The notes below the pieces were generated by a model, which saw only the letters and a program-made list of their open reading frames with translations, ran no database searches and was not told the DNA's origin. DNA of 64,000 nt from Liolophura sinensis (lineage: Eukaryota > Mollusca > Polyplacophora > Chitonida > Chitonidae). A program made the translations under genes and the position numbers. Of this stretch, positions 13,331 through 27,200 are shown one piece after another; positions within the stretch are counted from its first letter, which is position 1, and each line of letters starts with the position of its first letter. Location of the stretch: NCBI RefSeq assembly GCF_032854445.1, contig NC_088301.1, positions 26,024,402 to 26,088,401 of the forward strand, read 5' to 3'.

Positions 13331-15119
13331 ATGGGGAACTGTCAATGGACATATATTTATATTTTCTCTCATATTTACATATATACACATCACAAATTAT
13401 TACAAAAAAATAAGCTTTAAATAGTTCTGAAACACTTCATTTTCATATCACAGACTGATACAATTCTTGATACCGGCAAAACTCAAAATGTGCTGAATCA
13501 CTGAAAACAATGTCACATCAACAATAAATCAGTCATTTCATGGAAATACAGTGTTTGCAATAACAACATCATAGGGGCAAAATAAATTCTGACAATCAAA
13601 GTAAGATGGCTCTTTCATGTATATTGTGTATTTTTAGAAGGAAACAAAAATGGCTTGTTTGAATCTATTGACTGTGCAAAAAAAGACTGAATCAAGTTAA
13701 AAAAAGTAGTTTTCATTACCTTAAAATGGAAAGAAGAGTTTCTCTATAGTTTTAACAGATTGTAAAATCACAAGTGTTTCTATTGACAGAAACGGGAGCA
13801 TCACAACATATTTCATTTTATCCAAAAAATGAAGCCAAAATGGTTTTTTACATGTTTACTCGTCTACTGACCAGCTCTCTGCAATGTGCAAGTATCTAGA
13901 AGTAAAACAGGACAAAATATTTTCACCACCCTTCACAAGGGTGGCAATCCAATTTGTCACCTGCACACACTAGATATAACTGACATAAAACTTGCCCAAA
14001 GGGTGCACTTCTGGAGGAAAATAAATGTCATAAAACATTACTTTTTGTGCTGAAACTTCAAACTCTAGAACAAACCTCATAACACCTTTCTAAGGCCAAC
14101 AGAACTTCAAGAACCACATACAATCTGCAACTTAGTCACAGGCAAAATTTGAGGTCATCTACCTAATTTGGTGCTCATACTTGTATGCATTATCAAGGAT
14201 AAATAAACATAAAAACTTCACACATTACAATCTGTATTCAACCACAAACTCCCACACTTATGTAATGTAATAATGTCAGGAACATGCACTAAATTCAAAT
14301 AACATTGGCTGCCAGCTAAACTTGTTGATCACAAATACTAAAACAGTTTTCAATAACTCTGGACAATTTTTCAGTCACAATGTGTCAATGCAGTAACATA
14401 GACTATTCACTCTATCAAAGCTCAGCTATTACATATGTACTTAAAAAGGCATAAGTGGATTTACAAGGCAAATAAACACATTGTGAACTGAAAATGGCAT
14501 GTGAAAGCCCTGATAAGAAAGTACTAAAGGTACTGGAGAGCTTTTCACACATCAATGCACATTTCACCATTCATGGTACTGGCACATACTGTATGTACCA
14601 TAAAAATGCACCCACAAAAGCGCATTTTAAGAGGTGGGTAAAGCTGAAAAAACCATTATTTATAGTGCTGAAATTTGCATTTTTCCAGTAGGATATCATC
14701 CCACCTTCCAAACAAATCTCAAAACTCTTTTCTCATAATAATAAAACTATCAAAATTAGAGAAAAAAAAGTGCATGACAGTCATGGATGACATTTTAGGT
14801 CAAGTACAGTAACTCATGAAAAGAACTTAGTGGTGGTATGGGGAGCAAAAAAAGGGCATGTGAACTAAAGAAAAGCAGGATGTGAAGTCATTGAGTTCTT
14901 CATCATAAAAAATATATGATCGTACATTTCAGTGATCGTACATGTCAATAGAAAATAGTGACATCAAAGCACCACCATGTATAACGACATATTTGATATG
15001 GACACACATTGAAACTGTACCACTATGTTATTATAAAACCTGGCATTAAATGATGGAAAGTGACTGGCCCGATGTTACTCTTGTCCCTTCGGCATTCAGT
15101 GACTCTTACGTCTCCGGAA
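13331..15119. other. Non-coding with scattered old repeat (family E)
   Basis: Segments near 13980-14110 and 14570-14830 share blocks such as TGTGCTGAAA and TTTTTCCAGTAGGATATCAT (or close variants) with 19740-19870, and in inverse orientation with 49207-49392 and 53555-53702. No gene seen. Confidence 0.5.
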
Positions 15120-15395
15120 TGGTCCAAATGACAAATCTGGCCCATATGTCAAGTAATATGGCCCATATGATATATAATAAAGTGGCACACACATATGGTA
15201 AATATGACGCATATGACATGCCCGGTGTGATACATGCTTTGGCCGATATGATATGTACTATAACCCACATGATAAATAATGTGACCCACATGATAAATGA
15301 TATGGCCATTCTGATAAATATGGTCCGTCATAAATATGGCCATATGATAAATATATCCCATGTGTTAAATATGGCCCAACTGATACTAAATGAAT
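15120..15395 (+). repeat. Degenerate array built on CATATGATAAATATGGCC
   Basis: Units of about 18-24 bp with a self-complementary CATATG core repeat for about 275 bp. This keeps several frames open on both strands. Confidence 0.8.
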
Positions 15396-15969
15396 AAGTA
15401 GATCAGATGACTACAGACATTCAATAAAAACAGGCTAAAACAATCAATACTACACCAGAAGACAATTTGCCTCTTGACACTGACAGACCACCTTCCTGGG
15501 CGACAATAAATGATAAAATTGTAACATTTAAATTAGCAAACCTGAAAGCTTGACAATCTTCAACCAGTGTTCAAAGACAGATTTGATGACATGGATAGTG
15601 TACATCAACTGAAGATCTGCTGAATTTACGAATACAAAAGTCTCTACGGTATATGTAACAAGTTTAAAGACTAACAATACAGATTAAAAGAAACTTGCAA
15701 GATGATTCAAAGGATTTCAATGCAGGAACTTTTTTAAAATATACTGGTTAGTAATTCACTTATGTAAACTCACACACCTATGTAAACACATACACCTGTG
15801 TAAACACACACTTATGTAAACACACACTTATGTAAACACACACACTTGTGTAAACACACACACCTGCACACACATTTATGTTGCGAAAAAATACTGATGA
15901 AATGGAGTGGCTTTATATCAGATGGCTTTATAACTGTGTAAATTATTCCTTCCTAAATTATTGAATTGG
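15396..15969 (-). other. 3' region of the GNAT/PARP gene, with a short CA-rich array
   Basis: Sequence just past the stop codon at 15970, expected to hold the 3' UTR. At 15765-15880 a 16-bp unit (TAAACACACACTTATG) repeats about six times. I cannot pick the polyadenylation site. Confidence 0.5.
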
Positions 15970-18900
15970 TCAAACCTTTGTTTTAACAGCCTGATAGGAA
16001 ATTAAACATAGAGGCTTAGCCTGTGATGAGTTAAATATTATGAACTCTTCAGTGTTGGGATCTTGGTTATTAGCTCTTTGGGTAGATAGACGACCAGGGC
16101 ACTGAAATAACAGAAAAACAAAATTTATTAATTGTCTGCATAGACACTTGACTTTTGTTTTACATTATGTTGAAGCTTTTTTTTTAAGTAGTTGATCAAG
16201 TTCAACTTAAAACAGCATAAGAACTTAAAGGAAGACCATTTGTAACTTTTTTTGTTTTACTCTTTATGTATTTTTATTGGTACACGCTTTCATCCTTGCG
16301 GGACACCTCTGGAAATGGTTTGGACTATTATTGTCATTTTTAGTCAACTCATAAAATGGTATTATCTCGAAAACTGGTAAAGGTAGAAAAACCAAACTTT
16401 GGAGCCTTACTGAGGAACATGTGAAGCAACTTTTCATGTTATCTGCTCTTTTACCTGTCACATGGTTTAGCTGCCATTTTGAATTTTACTGATTAGCTAA
16501 AAAAATCTTCTTCTCCAGAATGGCTCAACCCGTTTACTGTTTGTAGGTGAATCGCCCTACCCAGATGGTAAAAGCTTTCAGTCTGGTACGCAAATAAGGC
16601 CAAAACTGAAAAATGAACTTGGCTCAAATGTAGGTCAATTTTTAAAACTGCTTAAAATCATTCAACAAACACACTGCCCCTTGATGTCACGCTTACATAT
16701 CTGCAAGAAATGTATTTGTACTTTGTGTTGTTTTCATATTATTGCCTCAAGAAAAAAAAAAAACAACAAAAATTTGACAATATTATCCTATGTAAGTAAC
16801 ATGGGAGCTTCATGCTAGACTGCATGAAACCATTATCTGCAGTTAAGGTGGGAAGGGCATCAGCTCTGCAACAATGTGTTCTTTCTGTCTAATGTCCTCA
16901 GCCAGCAGATGAAGATTAAAGCTGCCTAATCTCTATGTAAGCCTTCAGTACTTGGCCAATTGTAAATGATGCTCGGCAGTCTAGTGTTCAGATCCAGTAC
17001 ATTCTTTTCCATTTTTTTTGTGGTTTTTCCTATTATCATGAGCTGTATAGACACCAGGTTACCAGAGGAGGTAAAAGACTGGTGGTGTGGACCCTGGCAA
17101 TGCTGTTGGAGAACAGCTTTAATTATAGCTGCTTTTAAAAGGTGAAACAATAATTTCAACAAAATTACATGTGTGTAACAGGGAAACATTCTAGTTTAAA
17201 GAAGTTGTGAACCATTCAAGCTTATTTTACAAATTATCTGAATGCCCCTCTAATACACGTACTAAAGCTTTTTTCTTTTAAACTATGAATACTTTTTGTT
17301 TTTGTATAAATCTGTACTTACCAGAACAGAATCAAACCCTGTGCCAGGAGATTTCAAATCTGGGTTCACATCAAACAATGACTTATGTTTCCCAATAACG
17401 ACATCAGCTAGAATTAGTTTCCCTGTCTGTAAATTACAAAATATATTGTCAATTTACCTTATACAACAGTTATCAATTCAATAACCAACTGATAAAAGAT
17501 TTTTTTTTTTTTTTTTTTGATTGGTGTTTTACGCCGTACTCAAGAATATTTCACTTATACCACGGCGGCCAGCATTATGGTGGGTGGAAACCGGGCAGAG
17601 CCCGGGGGAAACCCACAACCATCCGCAGGTTGCTGGCAGACCTTCTCACGTACGGCCGCTAGCATGAGCTGGACTTGAACTCACAGCCACCGCATTGGTG
17701 AGAGACTCCTGGGTCATTACGCTGCGCTAGCGCTTTAACTGACTGAGCCACGGAGGCCCCTTGATAAAAGACTATTCGAACGAATAATGTGATGAGCAAA
17801 TGTGACAGAGAAATATAAGCATCCATAGGTGAAACTGTTGAAAAAAGGCCCAGGGTGAAAACAGGGATCTACTTTATAGGTAACAGGTTAATGCTTTACT
17901 CAAAGATAGTGCATATCTACGACAGCAGCCTGATAGAAGGATGGGGGGCCTCCATAGCTCAGTTGGTTAGCGTGCTAGCGCAGCGTAATGACCAAGGAGT
18001 CTCTCACCAATGCGGTCGCTGTGAGTTCAAGTCCAGCTCATGCTGGCTTCCTCACCGGCCGTATGTGGGAAGGTCCTCCAGCAACCTGCGGACAGTCGTG
18101 GGTTTCCCCAGGGCTCTGCCCGGTTTCCACCCACCATAAAGCTGGCCGCCGTCGTATAAGTAAAATATTCTTGAGTACGGCGTAAAACATCAATCAAAAA
18201 AATAAATAAATAAATAAAAGGATAGGGACAAAATCTACTCCAAACCGCCAAGCCAGGCATTTGACGAACCTCTTGAATTAGATAGCAGATGGAGATGGAT
18301 TTAAGCACCTAAAACGGTCACGTAACCACTGAAAACTGGCTTTTTCACAGAGGGAATTTAATTTTTTTTGGTATGTCCCTAATAGCCCAATTCTGTCATA
18401 ACTAAATGTGTAACAGTGGATCACTTCCACAAAGACCACAGCTCCCAAACCCACACCGGAACAAGGTGGTAAAGAGCGGACATTTTAAGCTACTTTTATT
18501 TATTCATTTGATTCCATTTAAAGCTGTACTCAACAAACTGAGTCACTTGACAAAGACACGGAGTATTCACCTCATTATTTTGGAGACTCACAAAAGATGA
18601 ATAAATTTGATTACTACTCCATTGATCACCAAAATATCATTTACATCAACGATGCTGAAGGCTATGTGACAGAGGTCAGGTTTACAGTTGGCGGAAATCT
18701 GACTGCTCAGAGTAAACCACCAAGCTTTGGCCGATACTTGACAAAAATGAAATTTCAGCTACATGTCTTCAGTAACTAGATTATGCAGAGAAGCTGAAGC
18801 ATTGACACCAGAGCCTTCTTATTTATATTAGATTAGGATCAGTTTTCATTTCAGGCTCGATTAAAAATGTTATAATAATAAAATACATAATTATTTATAA

Positions 18901-21227
18901 AAACTTACCACTGAAAATTTAGCAGCTTTGGAGGGATACTCAGAAAAGTAAATTCCTTGTCCATAACTGCCTTGAGAAAAATCTGAAATGACAAAATCAG
19001 CCTTTATCTCCATGCCCTACAATTATCTACCTCCAAAGTCAATCCCCTAATACTCATGATTCACAAAGAAAAAAAGGGTCGCTTGAGTGGCCTAATGATT
19101 AGAGAGTCTGGCTAGAAGTCGGGAGACCCGGGATCATACCACCTTAAAAAATTATAATTGTTGCTGCCTGGCTTGGCACTCAGCACTGAGAGGTTAGAGC
19201 AAGGAAAAAGGACTAGCTGGCACTGTGTTGGTATAACATGACTGGGTGGGGTGTCATGTCTGGTGTCTTCGGCATGACACTTCAGTGACGGCAGCACTTT
19301 GGCAGCATGGACTTGCCCTGCCACAAAAACTCAGAGTATAGGTACGCATACCTAGAACTCACAGTATAGGTACGCATACCTAGAACTCACAGTATAGGTA
19401 CGCATACCTAGAAATCACAGAATAGGTACACATACCTAGAACTCACAGTATAGGTACACATACCTAGAACTCACAGTATAGGTACACATACCTAGAACTC
19501 ACAGTATAGTTACACACTCATAGAACTCACAGTATAGTTACACACTCATAGAACTCACAGTATAGTTGCACACACATAGAACTCACAGTACAGGTACACA
19601 CACATAGAACTCACACTATAGGTACACACACACAGAACTCACAGTATAGGCACACACCTCTAATGACTCCTTTTTGTCATATGGTTGGAAAATTCTTAAG
19701 AATGACATTAAACCCCAAGCATACACAGCAAGAAAAAATATATTACGCCAAAATTTCTCCCCAAGAACTGCATAAAATTTTACTTTTTTTATGTGCTGAA
19801 ACATACATTTTTCCACTAGTATATCATCCTGTCATTTGGAAAAACCCTTTCTAAGATAAATAGAACTCTCAGAATCAGATCAATTGTGCCGTTTTTGTTT
19901 TGAGATTCTATTGAATCATGCATGACAAATGTTCTGGAAAATTATTATCATTGACTGACATTACCACAAAAAAATGTGAACTGGTCAAGTTCAGTAATTA
20001 TATTTCTTGTCAGTTGTCTTAAATATTGATAGTTGCTCTTTGATTTCAAATGTGAGATTTTAAGAGTAAATTATAAATTCATTGTAACATGACACAGTAT
20101 TTGGCCCAATTATAGCATTTCAAAGGAGGCCTTATAATGAAAACACTTGTAGTAGGTGAAAAAGTTTGTGAATTTCAGCATGAATAAAGAACTATGAAGA
20201 TGACTTTACCCTGTCATTGAAAAACCTTCGAGAAAAATCTAGAATTTGCTGTGAGAAAAGTTCAGGAATTCCAGAATAAAAAGTGTGTATATCACTTACC
20301 TGCCCTTGAGAAGCCATCTTTGAGAATCGCCTGGAGTCTGTTTGGGGTGTCTGCTGAACCACAGTAGTACAGCTGCACGCTGCAGGATGGATCCACCATG
20401 GTGGCAAGGCACAGCCAGAAGTTAGACTCTGCTTCACGGCTCAGACAGGCCTGAAGTAATCACAATGAACAGGCACGTATTTTATGTGTTTATGTTTGCA
20501 ATTGTGTGCAACTGTTGCGTTCTATGTTTCACTTCAGAATAATTCTCGGACTCCTTATGTTATAACTAAAGCAATGGTAGAATTATTGATAAAATGTGGG
20601 CAGACATATGTTTGTACTGTTTATTTCTTTGCACAGATATTCTACTTGATTGGTGTTTCATGCCATACTTCTATCGTGGTGGTCAGAATTATGGTGGGAG
20701 GAAACGGGGGGAAAACCCAGGACCATCCACAGGTTGCTGACATACACCCATGTACTACAGGAGATGAAGCCAGCATGAGCTGGACTTGAACTCAGAGCGA
20801 CCGCATTGGTGAGAGGCACCTGGGTAATTGTGCTATTTACAAACTGAAACAACAGTAGTTTATGGATGGCGGTAATTTGATTAAACCTTTTCAAAACCAC
20901 TACAACCATACTTGAAAAATCAATGACCTTAAGCCACTGTGTAAATATTAACTTTAGTGACTGACATCTATTAAAAATATCACAAAACTGGTATGACACA
21001 TGGACGGCCGGCACAAAGACAACATTTAAATGTTCACTCAGCACTTTTCTAGCAGTGGACTCTCATCGGGACGAATAGCAAGGTTACCTTTGTGATCATG
21101 GAGACCTCATAGCTCTCTGTAAGTGACTTGTCAGCCGCCATCTTAGTTTTAAACCGCTCTGTGATGGAGTAGAAGTCAGCTGCGTCCTGCGTGTGATCAT
21201 ATGGTTCTACTTGGCTACGTACAAATG
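15970..21227 (-). CDS. PARP-like ADP-ribosyltransferase module (exons 14-18 of the fusion gene)
   Basis: These exons encode about residues 511-710. ESYEVSMITKACLSREAESN resembles the entry to PARP catalytic domains. It is followed by VQLYYCGSADTPNRLQAIL (C587), then SYGQGIYFSEYPSKAAKFS (Y619), GKLILADVVIG, FDSVLCPGR, and EEFIIFNSSQAKPLCLISYQ (E686). These line up with the PARP blocks HGT, GKGIYF, LLxxVxLG and EYIVY. The usual triad H-Y-E therefore reads C-Y-E: tyrosine and glutamate kept, histidine replaced by cysteine. Active PARPs of this fold transfer ADP-ribose from NAD+. With the NAD-contacting histidine replaced, activity is open; some natural PARPs such as PARP9 and PARP13 also lack it. 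The stop codon is at 15970-15972. Confidence 0.8.
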
Positions 21228-24200
21228 CTGTGACAACATATAAATAAGCCATAAAAATATAATAAACATACGTGCAAGTACACTCTGGTTATTTGCACTG
21301 TTACTTAGTTGGAATATCGTACTAAACAAACCAAACATGACGTCACACCCAGTTAACAAAAAACCAAGCTTTAGCCTTTCATGATGAACGCGATGATGTC
21401 GGACCTGCAAATTTTTTCAGCTGGACAAACAAAATGTTGAATCATAAACTTCAGTACAAATGCTTACATAACATATAAATTTTCTGTTCATTTATTTATT
21501 TGATTGGTGTTTTATGCCGTACTCAAGAGTATTTCGCTTATATGATGGCAGCCATCGGGCAGAGCCCTGGAGAAACCCACGATCATCCACAGCTTGCTGG
21601 TAGCCCTTCACACGTACGGCCGGAGAGGAAGCCAGCATGAGTTGAGCCTCGCATCTGGTGAGAGGCTACTGGATAATTGCGCCACTCTGGCATGCTAACC
21701 CCCTCGGCAACAGAGGCCCCTATAGACTGTATGCTTGCGTAACACCCAACATGGTTTCAATGGGGAGGGGCAACATATTTTTATCCTGAGGTGGTGCTAG
21801 TGTAAGCAGGAAACTGAGTCATTACTACATCAAACAATAATATATCAGTTTCTGATGTAACCTTCTGTTAATGTGAAGGGATCACAATGCGCTGAACGGC
21901 TGACGAAACTGGGAGAAACCACTGCACTTTAGCAAATAAACCACTGTACTTTAGCAAATAAACCACTGCACTTTAGCAAATAAACCACTGCACTTTAGCA
22001 AATAAACCACTGTACTTTAGCAAATAAACCACTGCACTTTAGCAAATAAACCACTGTACTTTAGCAAATAAACCACTGCACTTTAGCAAATATGTGACAA
22101 ACTTGTCCACACAAACCATAGCTAGAACCTGAGACCTTTTGCGTTAAGACTTGAACTTTGTTCAGCGTCTGCTCAGGCAGTGCACCTCAAACCAAATTCC
22201 TCTAAACTTAAACCTGACAGCTTTGAAACAGTCTGCAAAACTAATAAAAAAAAAATTAAAACATCAAAAAAGTGAGTGAACAGTTTGACCCCTGACCTTC
22301 CTCAGCAGCTCTGTAGCTGCGTCCTCCGTCAGTGTCTAGGAGCGGGTTACGCTGTCGGGAGCGCCTCATCATGTCAATCATCTCCACACGCCGTTCTAGT
22401 TCCCGCATCACGCTGTGGGTGTCAACATCTTCACCATCCTCCCCATCAGCTACAACAAAACAGACCAATGTGTGATGAAAAGTACTAAGTGTACCACAAA
22501 CATCCATCAGCACTACTCTACCCACAGTTTTTATAAATATTAAGAGTTTCCTGGAGAAGCCTTCAGCCCAGTATTTATATGCCAACAAGGTTTCCAGATT
22601 ACAATGTAAGAGCTATAAATTGCCAGTTGGTGAGAAATAGACGCCATATTCTACTGTCATGAGAGTTGCTCTCCATCCAGCTAAGATTAACATCCCTAAA
22701 TCTTAATCCCAGGGTGAAATGAAAACAGATAGTCACATCCCGCATCAGGGTTATCTCCCTCAGCCTTCATTTAACAGACATCACCACATCAAATGTCTAA
22801 AGACATCAAAGGCGCCACCATCAGGCGCGAGTTATTTCTATAGCCTGACTATGCAGATGTTTTTACTTGCGTCACCTGAACCCTGTTTATCTTCTTAGGC
22901 ATATGAGCATAGGGTACAAGTGATGCAACACTGTCTTTCCAGTTTCTCTAACATGGCATATACCCCATGGCCTCGTATTAAGTATTCCACACGATAAGTC
23001 GAGTTCTAGAGACACCAATGAAATCACAACAAAATGGCTATGACCGTTTACTTCCTCACTTTTTTCGAAATAACTAAGCTTATATTATTGGTTGTCTATC
23101 CTTTTAATGAAAATCGTTAATAATAGAACAGACTGACGATACAAACCAAACTCAAGCACATAATTTGTGTCCATATATATTTTTCCTGTGATTTTAAACC
23201 ATTCTAAAATGCCATAAAACTTAAATACATAAATACAGTTGGCATCATGATAATATATTGGATAATCCTACCAGGTATAGGATACTGATGATGGGGTCCC
23301 TTAACTGTTGATACAATACTGTCCATCCGTGAGTCCAGCAAATCTTGACCTGTTAAAAGTCACACAATGTTTTAGGAGATACAGACTACAGGCTGTTATT
23401 TATTTTTGAACAGCTTTTCAGAAAAGAAAGTACCACGCAAAGATGAATGTATGTATAGGACTATAAAAGTTACACCTGTCTGCTTGTTACATAAAATGCT
23501 TAATTATCAGGATTTACTTCATCACCACTGGGCTGGGTACATTGACATTTGCCAAATATCGTACAACAACCCCACTGACGTGTATTATATAAATTATTTT
23601 ACTATGAGTGAGTGGGTGCCAGGGGTTCAGCATTGTACTTAACAATTTTTGAGTCATATGATGACGAAGGAATCCTTAGAGTGCATGTAATGTGTCTCCT
23701 TGTTGCAGGATGGATTTCCACCGTTCTTTTATCTAGTGCTGCTTCACTGAGACGCCTAACCAAAGGCAAGTAAGCTACCCCACCTGAGCCACTATACTGA
23801 TACAGGTCAACCAGTCACTGCACTATCCATTTCATGCTGAATGCCAAGTGACCAAGTTACAACTTCCTCTTTTAAAGTCTTACTCGAGTGTGACTCGACC
23901 CAGGATTGACCCTGGATCTACCACTCCCAAAGCGGACGCTCTACCAACTGTGCCATCAGCGCCGGTATTTTACTACAAAGTTTGTGTGCCATCCATATAT
24001 TGACTTGTGATGGTATGGCAATTTCAAGTCCCTAACATGCAGACATACAAATTTTCACACTGTGAATGGACACACTACATATCAAACCCCTCCACTGTTT
24101 CCTGTACCTAATGTCAACTTCAACTAATGTCAAATTCACCTAATGTCAACTTCACCTAATGTCAACTTCTCTTTGTACAGTTTCTCATTCTGTTGAGTCA

Positions 24201-27200
24201 ATTCATCAATAAAAGATCTTTGAGACATGGCCTGAAAATATACAGGAATCATAATTAAAATTAAAGAAAAAAAACAAAACAAAACCAATAAAAACCCTTA
24301 AGTCATTTTTCAAAAAAAAAAAAAAACAAAAAAAAAAACATCAAGGAAGTGAAATACAACTGTACTTTTTTATGATCGGAATAATCAAACCATTACATTC
24401 CAGACTAAGTTGGCAAAAGCAATTACTAATCCAACATATTAACATGTACAATGCACAGTATGAGCGTACAGCACAACAGATTAAAACATGTCATCCTGGC
24501 TACTCACTTAAGAACACTAGCACTTGGCTAAAGACTTTAAATGATAAAATCCAGAATTGGTTCCATACTTGATTTGCCATCTGAGTTGGTCTCATCTGGA
24601 CAGATGGATGGATGGCCAGATAGATTAGTGAGTGGGTGAGAGAACGGATGAATGGATGGATGGATGGATGGGTGGACAAATGTGTGGATGAATGAATAGA
24701 TAGGTCCATGAAAATGAGCTGTCAATAGCTGGACAGATAGATGGGCAGACAGGTTGGTGAGTGGGTGGACAGATGGATGGATGGGTGGGTGGGTGGGTTT
24801 TTTATATGAATGAATTGATAGGTACATGTACATGAATGGTTGGATAGACAGAGGGCAGACAGAAGATGGGTGGTGGGATGGATGGGTGTGTGGGTGGGAA
24901 GATGAATGAATTGATGGGTACATGAATAGTTGGATGGATAGAGGGCAGACAGAAGACAGGTGAATGGATGGATGGATGGATGGATGGATGGGTAGTTTAA
25001 TCGATGAATGGATAGACGGCACACAGATTGGTGGGTGGACCGATGGTCGGACGGATAGATAGATGGTCAGACAGACAGATGGATGGTCAGACAGACGGAT
25101 GGATGGATATATAGATGCATAAACAGATGGACAGAGGGTGGACAGATGGATGGATGGAAAGATGGATGAACGGAATGGTGGAAAATGAATGAATAAATGA
25201 ATGAGTCAACACGGCATACTTCGCTCATCAACACTCATTGACCGTGGAAACCTGTACATGTAGATCCACTACATCAGCATACCAGTTTGTGAAGCTGCAG
25301 AATCTCCTGTCTCATCCTCATGTGACATGTCACCTGAGCTTGGTACGCCTCCACACTCTTCTCCTTCCTGCAATGTAAGTACATTCCATGTCTGATGGCA
25401 TCGCTCGTTTTGTTGCTGTTTCTAGGCTAAGAAAACACTAAGGGGCCTCCGTGGCTCAGTTGGTTAGCGCGCTAGCACAGCGTAATGACCAAGGAGTCTC
25501 TCACCAATGTGGTCGCTGTGAGTTCAAGTCCAGCGCAAACTGGCTTCCTTTCCAGCGGTACGTGGGAAGGTCTACCAGCAACCTGCGGATGGTCGTGGGT
25601 TTCCCCCGGGCTCTGCCTGGTTTCCACCCACCATAATGCTGGCCGCCGTCGTATAAGTGAAATATTCTTGAGTACGGCATACAACAAAAAAAAAAAAAAA
25701 AAAAAAAAAAAGAAAATACTAATGTGAAGTACAGGCCAGATGAGAGACCATTATCCTCTGTCCAGAAAGGTTGTGAGATTTATGTTTTTTAGAATTTTTT
25801 TTCAACCTAGAAAAATGCATTCGAAACTTTAGACTATGGCCTTTTCTGACTATATTAGGACCAGTAATATCAAATCAGGTTTTCACCACTGAACACAAAC
25901 AGACTGTTTAATCAAACATGCATATACGTATAGATCTGTGAACGCATTCCCTCAATGGACCTTGAAACAAACTATTGCAAGCAAAAAATATGGATGTTAT
26001 ACTACTGAAACCCTCTGGGTCAGTACAGACCACTGTAGAGATCACCGTTTGAACTCTTATATGCCTAAAGTTACAAAAAAGGCCTATCATACCATGTGAT
26101 CCTTCAGAAATGTCAGACAAATACTTTTGATAACACTTACTAAAATGTGGGTGTCTGAAAAAAGTTATTTATGGCCAAAAAATGATGGAGAAAACTGAAA
26201 AGCTGAGTGTTTGTGAAGTGAAAAAAGTTCCTCAACGTAAGGGGTGTCATTTGTGCCTCCAGAGCACAAGGAGATAGGTCACTGGTAAAGAAGGCTTCTA
26301 ATTAAGAAATATAATTCGATTTCTGAAGTCAAATGCCTTCAGATATATGCTGGAAAACACAGACTGTTTGTACAGTCACTGTCTGCAGTATCTCTAGCTT
26401 CTAATTCAGTTTTTGAACAATGAAGTATTTAAAAAACCTCTAAACATATAGTTAAAAAGATTAAAATTACCAGTTTTTCATCTCCTTGTCCAATTCTATA
26501 AGACTTTTGCACTTTTCCATCAATTCACCTGGAAATGTTGGGTCTGTAAAAAAATTGGTAGCATGATAAATTTCCCAAAACACTGTTTACTTTCATCACA
26601 AAATGAAAGTATTAAAGAGTTTAAGTTTAATAAAAGTGACTCACAAATTGCTTTACTTTTTTTTTTACATGTCTTTATGTAGTGTTTCTTTATATACATA
26701 ACATCAATTATGACTTTACTTACAAAAGGCTGTATACTCAATTGGTAGGTATTTTGTGAGGTTAAACATTTTATTAGGAGACAAATAACCAGAGTAACAA
26801 AAATTTAAAAAGTATATATCAGTATTAGTTAAAACACTTTTGAACAACTGAGCCCTGGCTTAAGTTGCAGCCAAACCCGCAAGAGCTGGATTCAAACGTG
26901 CGACCTCACCGCTCAACATTTCAAACATGGTATAGTATTCAAGAGTATTAAGCTGAGGTACTTATCTTTCAGGCCTGGGATATGAAACAAAAAAAAAGAA
27001 TTATATACAATAGCAAACTGGACAAAACTTGTTCTTTTTCAAAAATCTACTCACCTGAAAAACCTGGTAGGTAGCACATCAACGTGCAGTTGGTAAACTG
27101 TTCAGCTAACTCACTGAAAAGACACCAGGTAAAAAATTCATTTTTTTTTTCAGGAAGCAAATCAGTTTAGAATCCTTTCTTCAGGCAACACCTAATGTGT

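Noticed and set aside
13098-13424. Open frame of 108 codons
   Set aside because: Runs through the 64-bp tandem repeat; no coding evidence beyond it.
21928-22093. CRISPR-like regular repeats
   Set aside because: Units are head-to-tail without spacers, in the intron of an animal gene.
24537-25024. Open frames of 161 and 100 codons on the minus strand, Ser/His/Pro-rich
   Set aside because: They are translations of the impure CATC array in intron 10; no start context or family.
25442-25540. Possible tRNA genes at SINE heads (also 17944, 57745, 46611)
   Set aside because: A- and B-box-like stretches are present but no full cloverleaf with acceptor pairing is evident, and each is joined to a SINE body.
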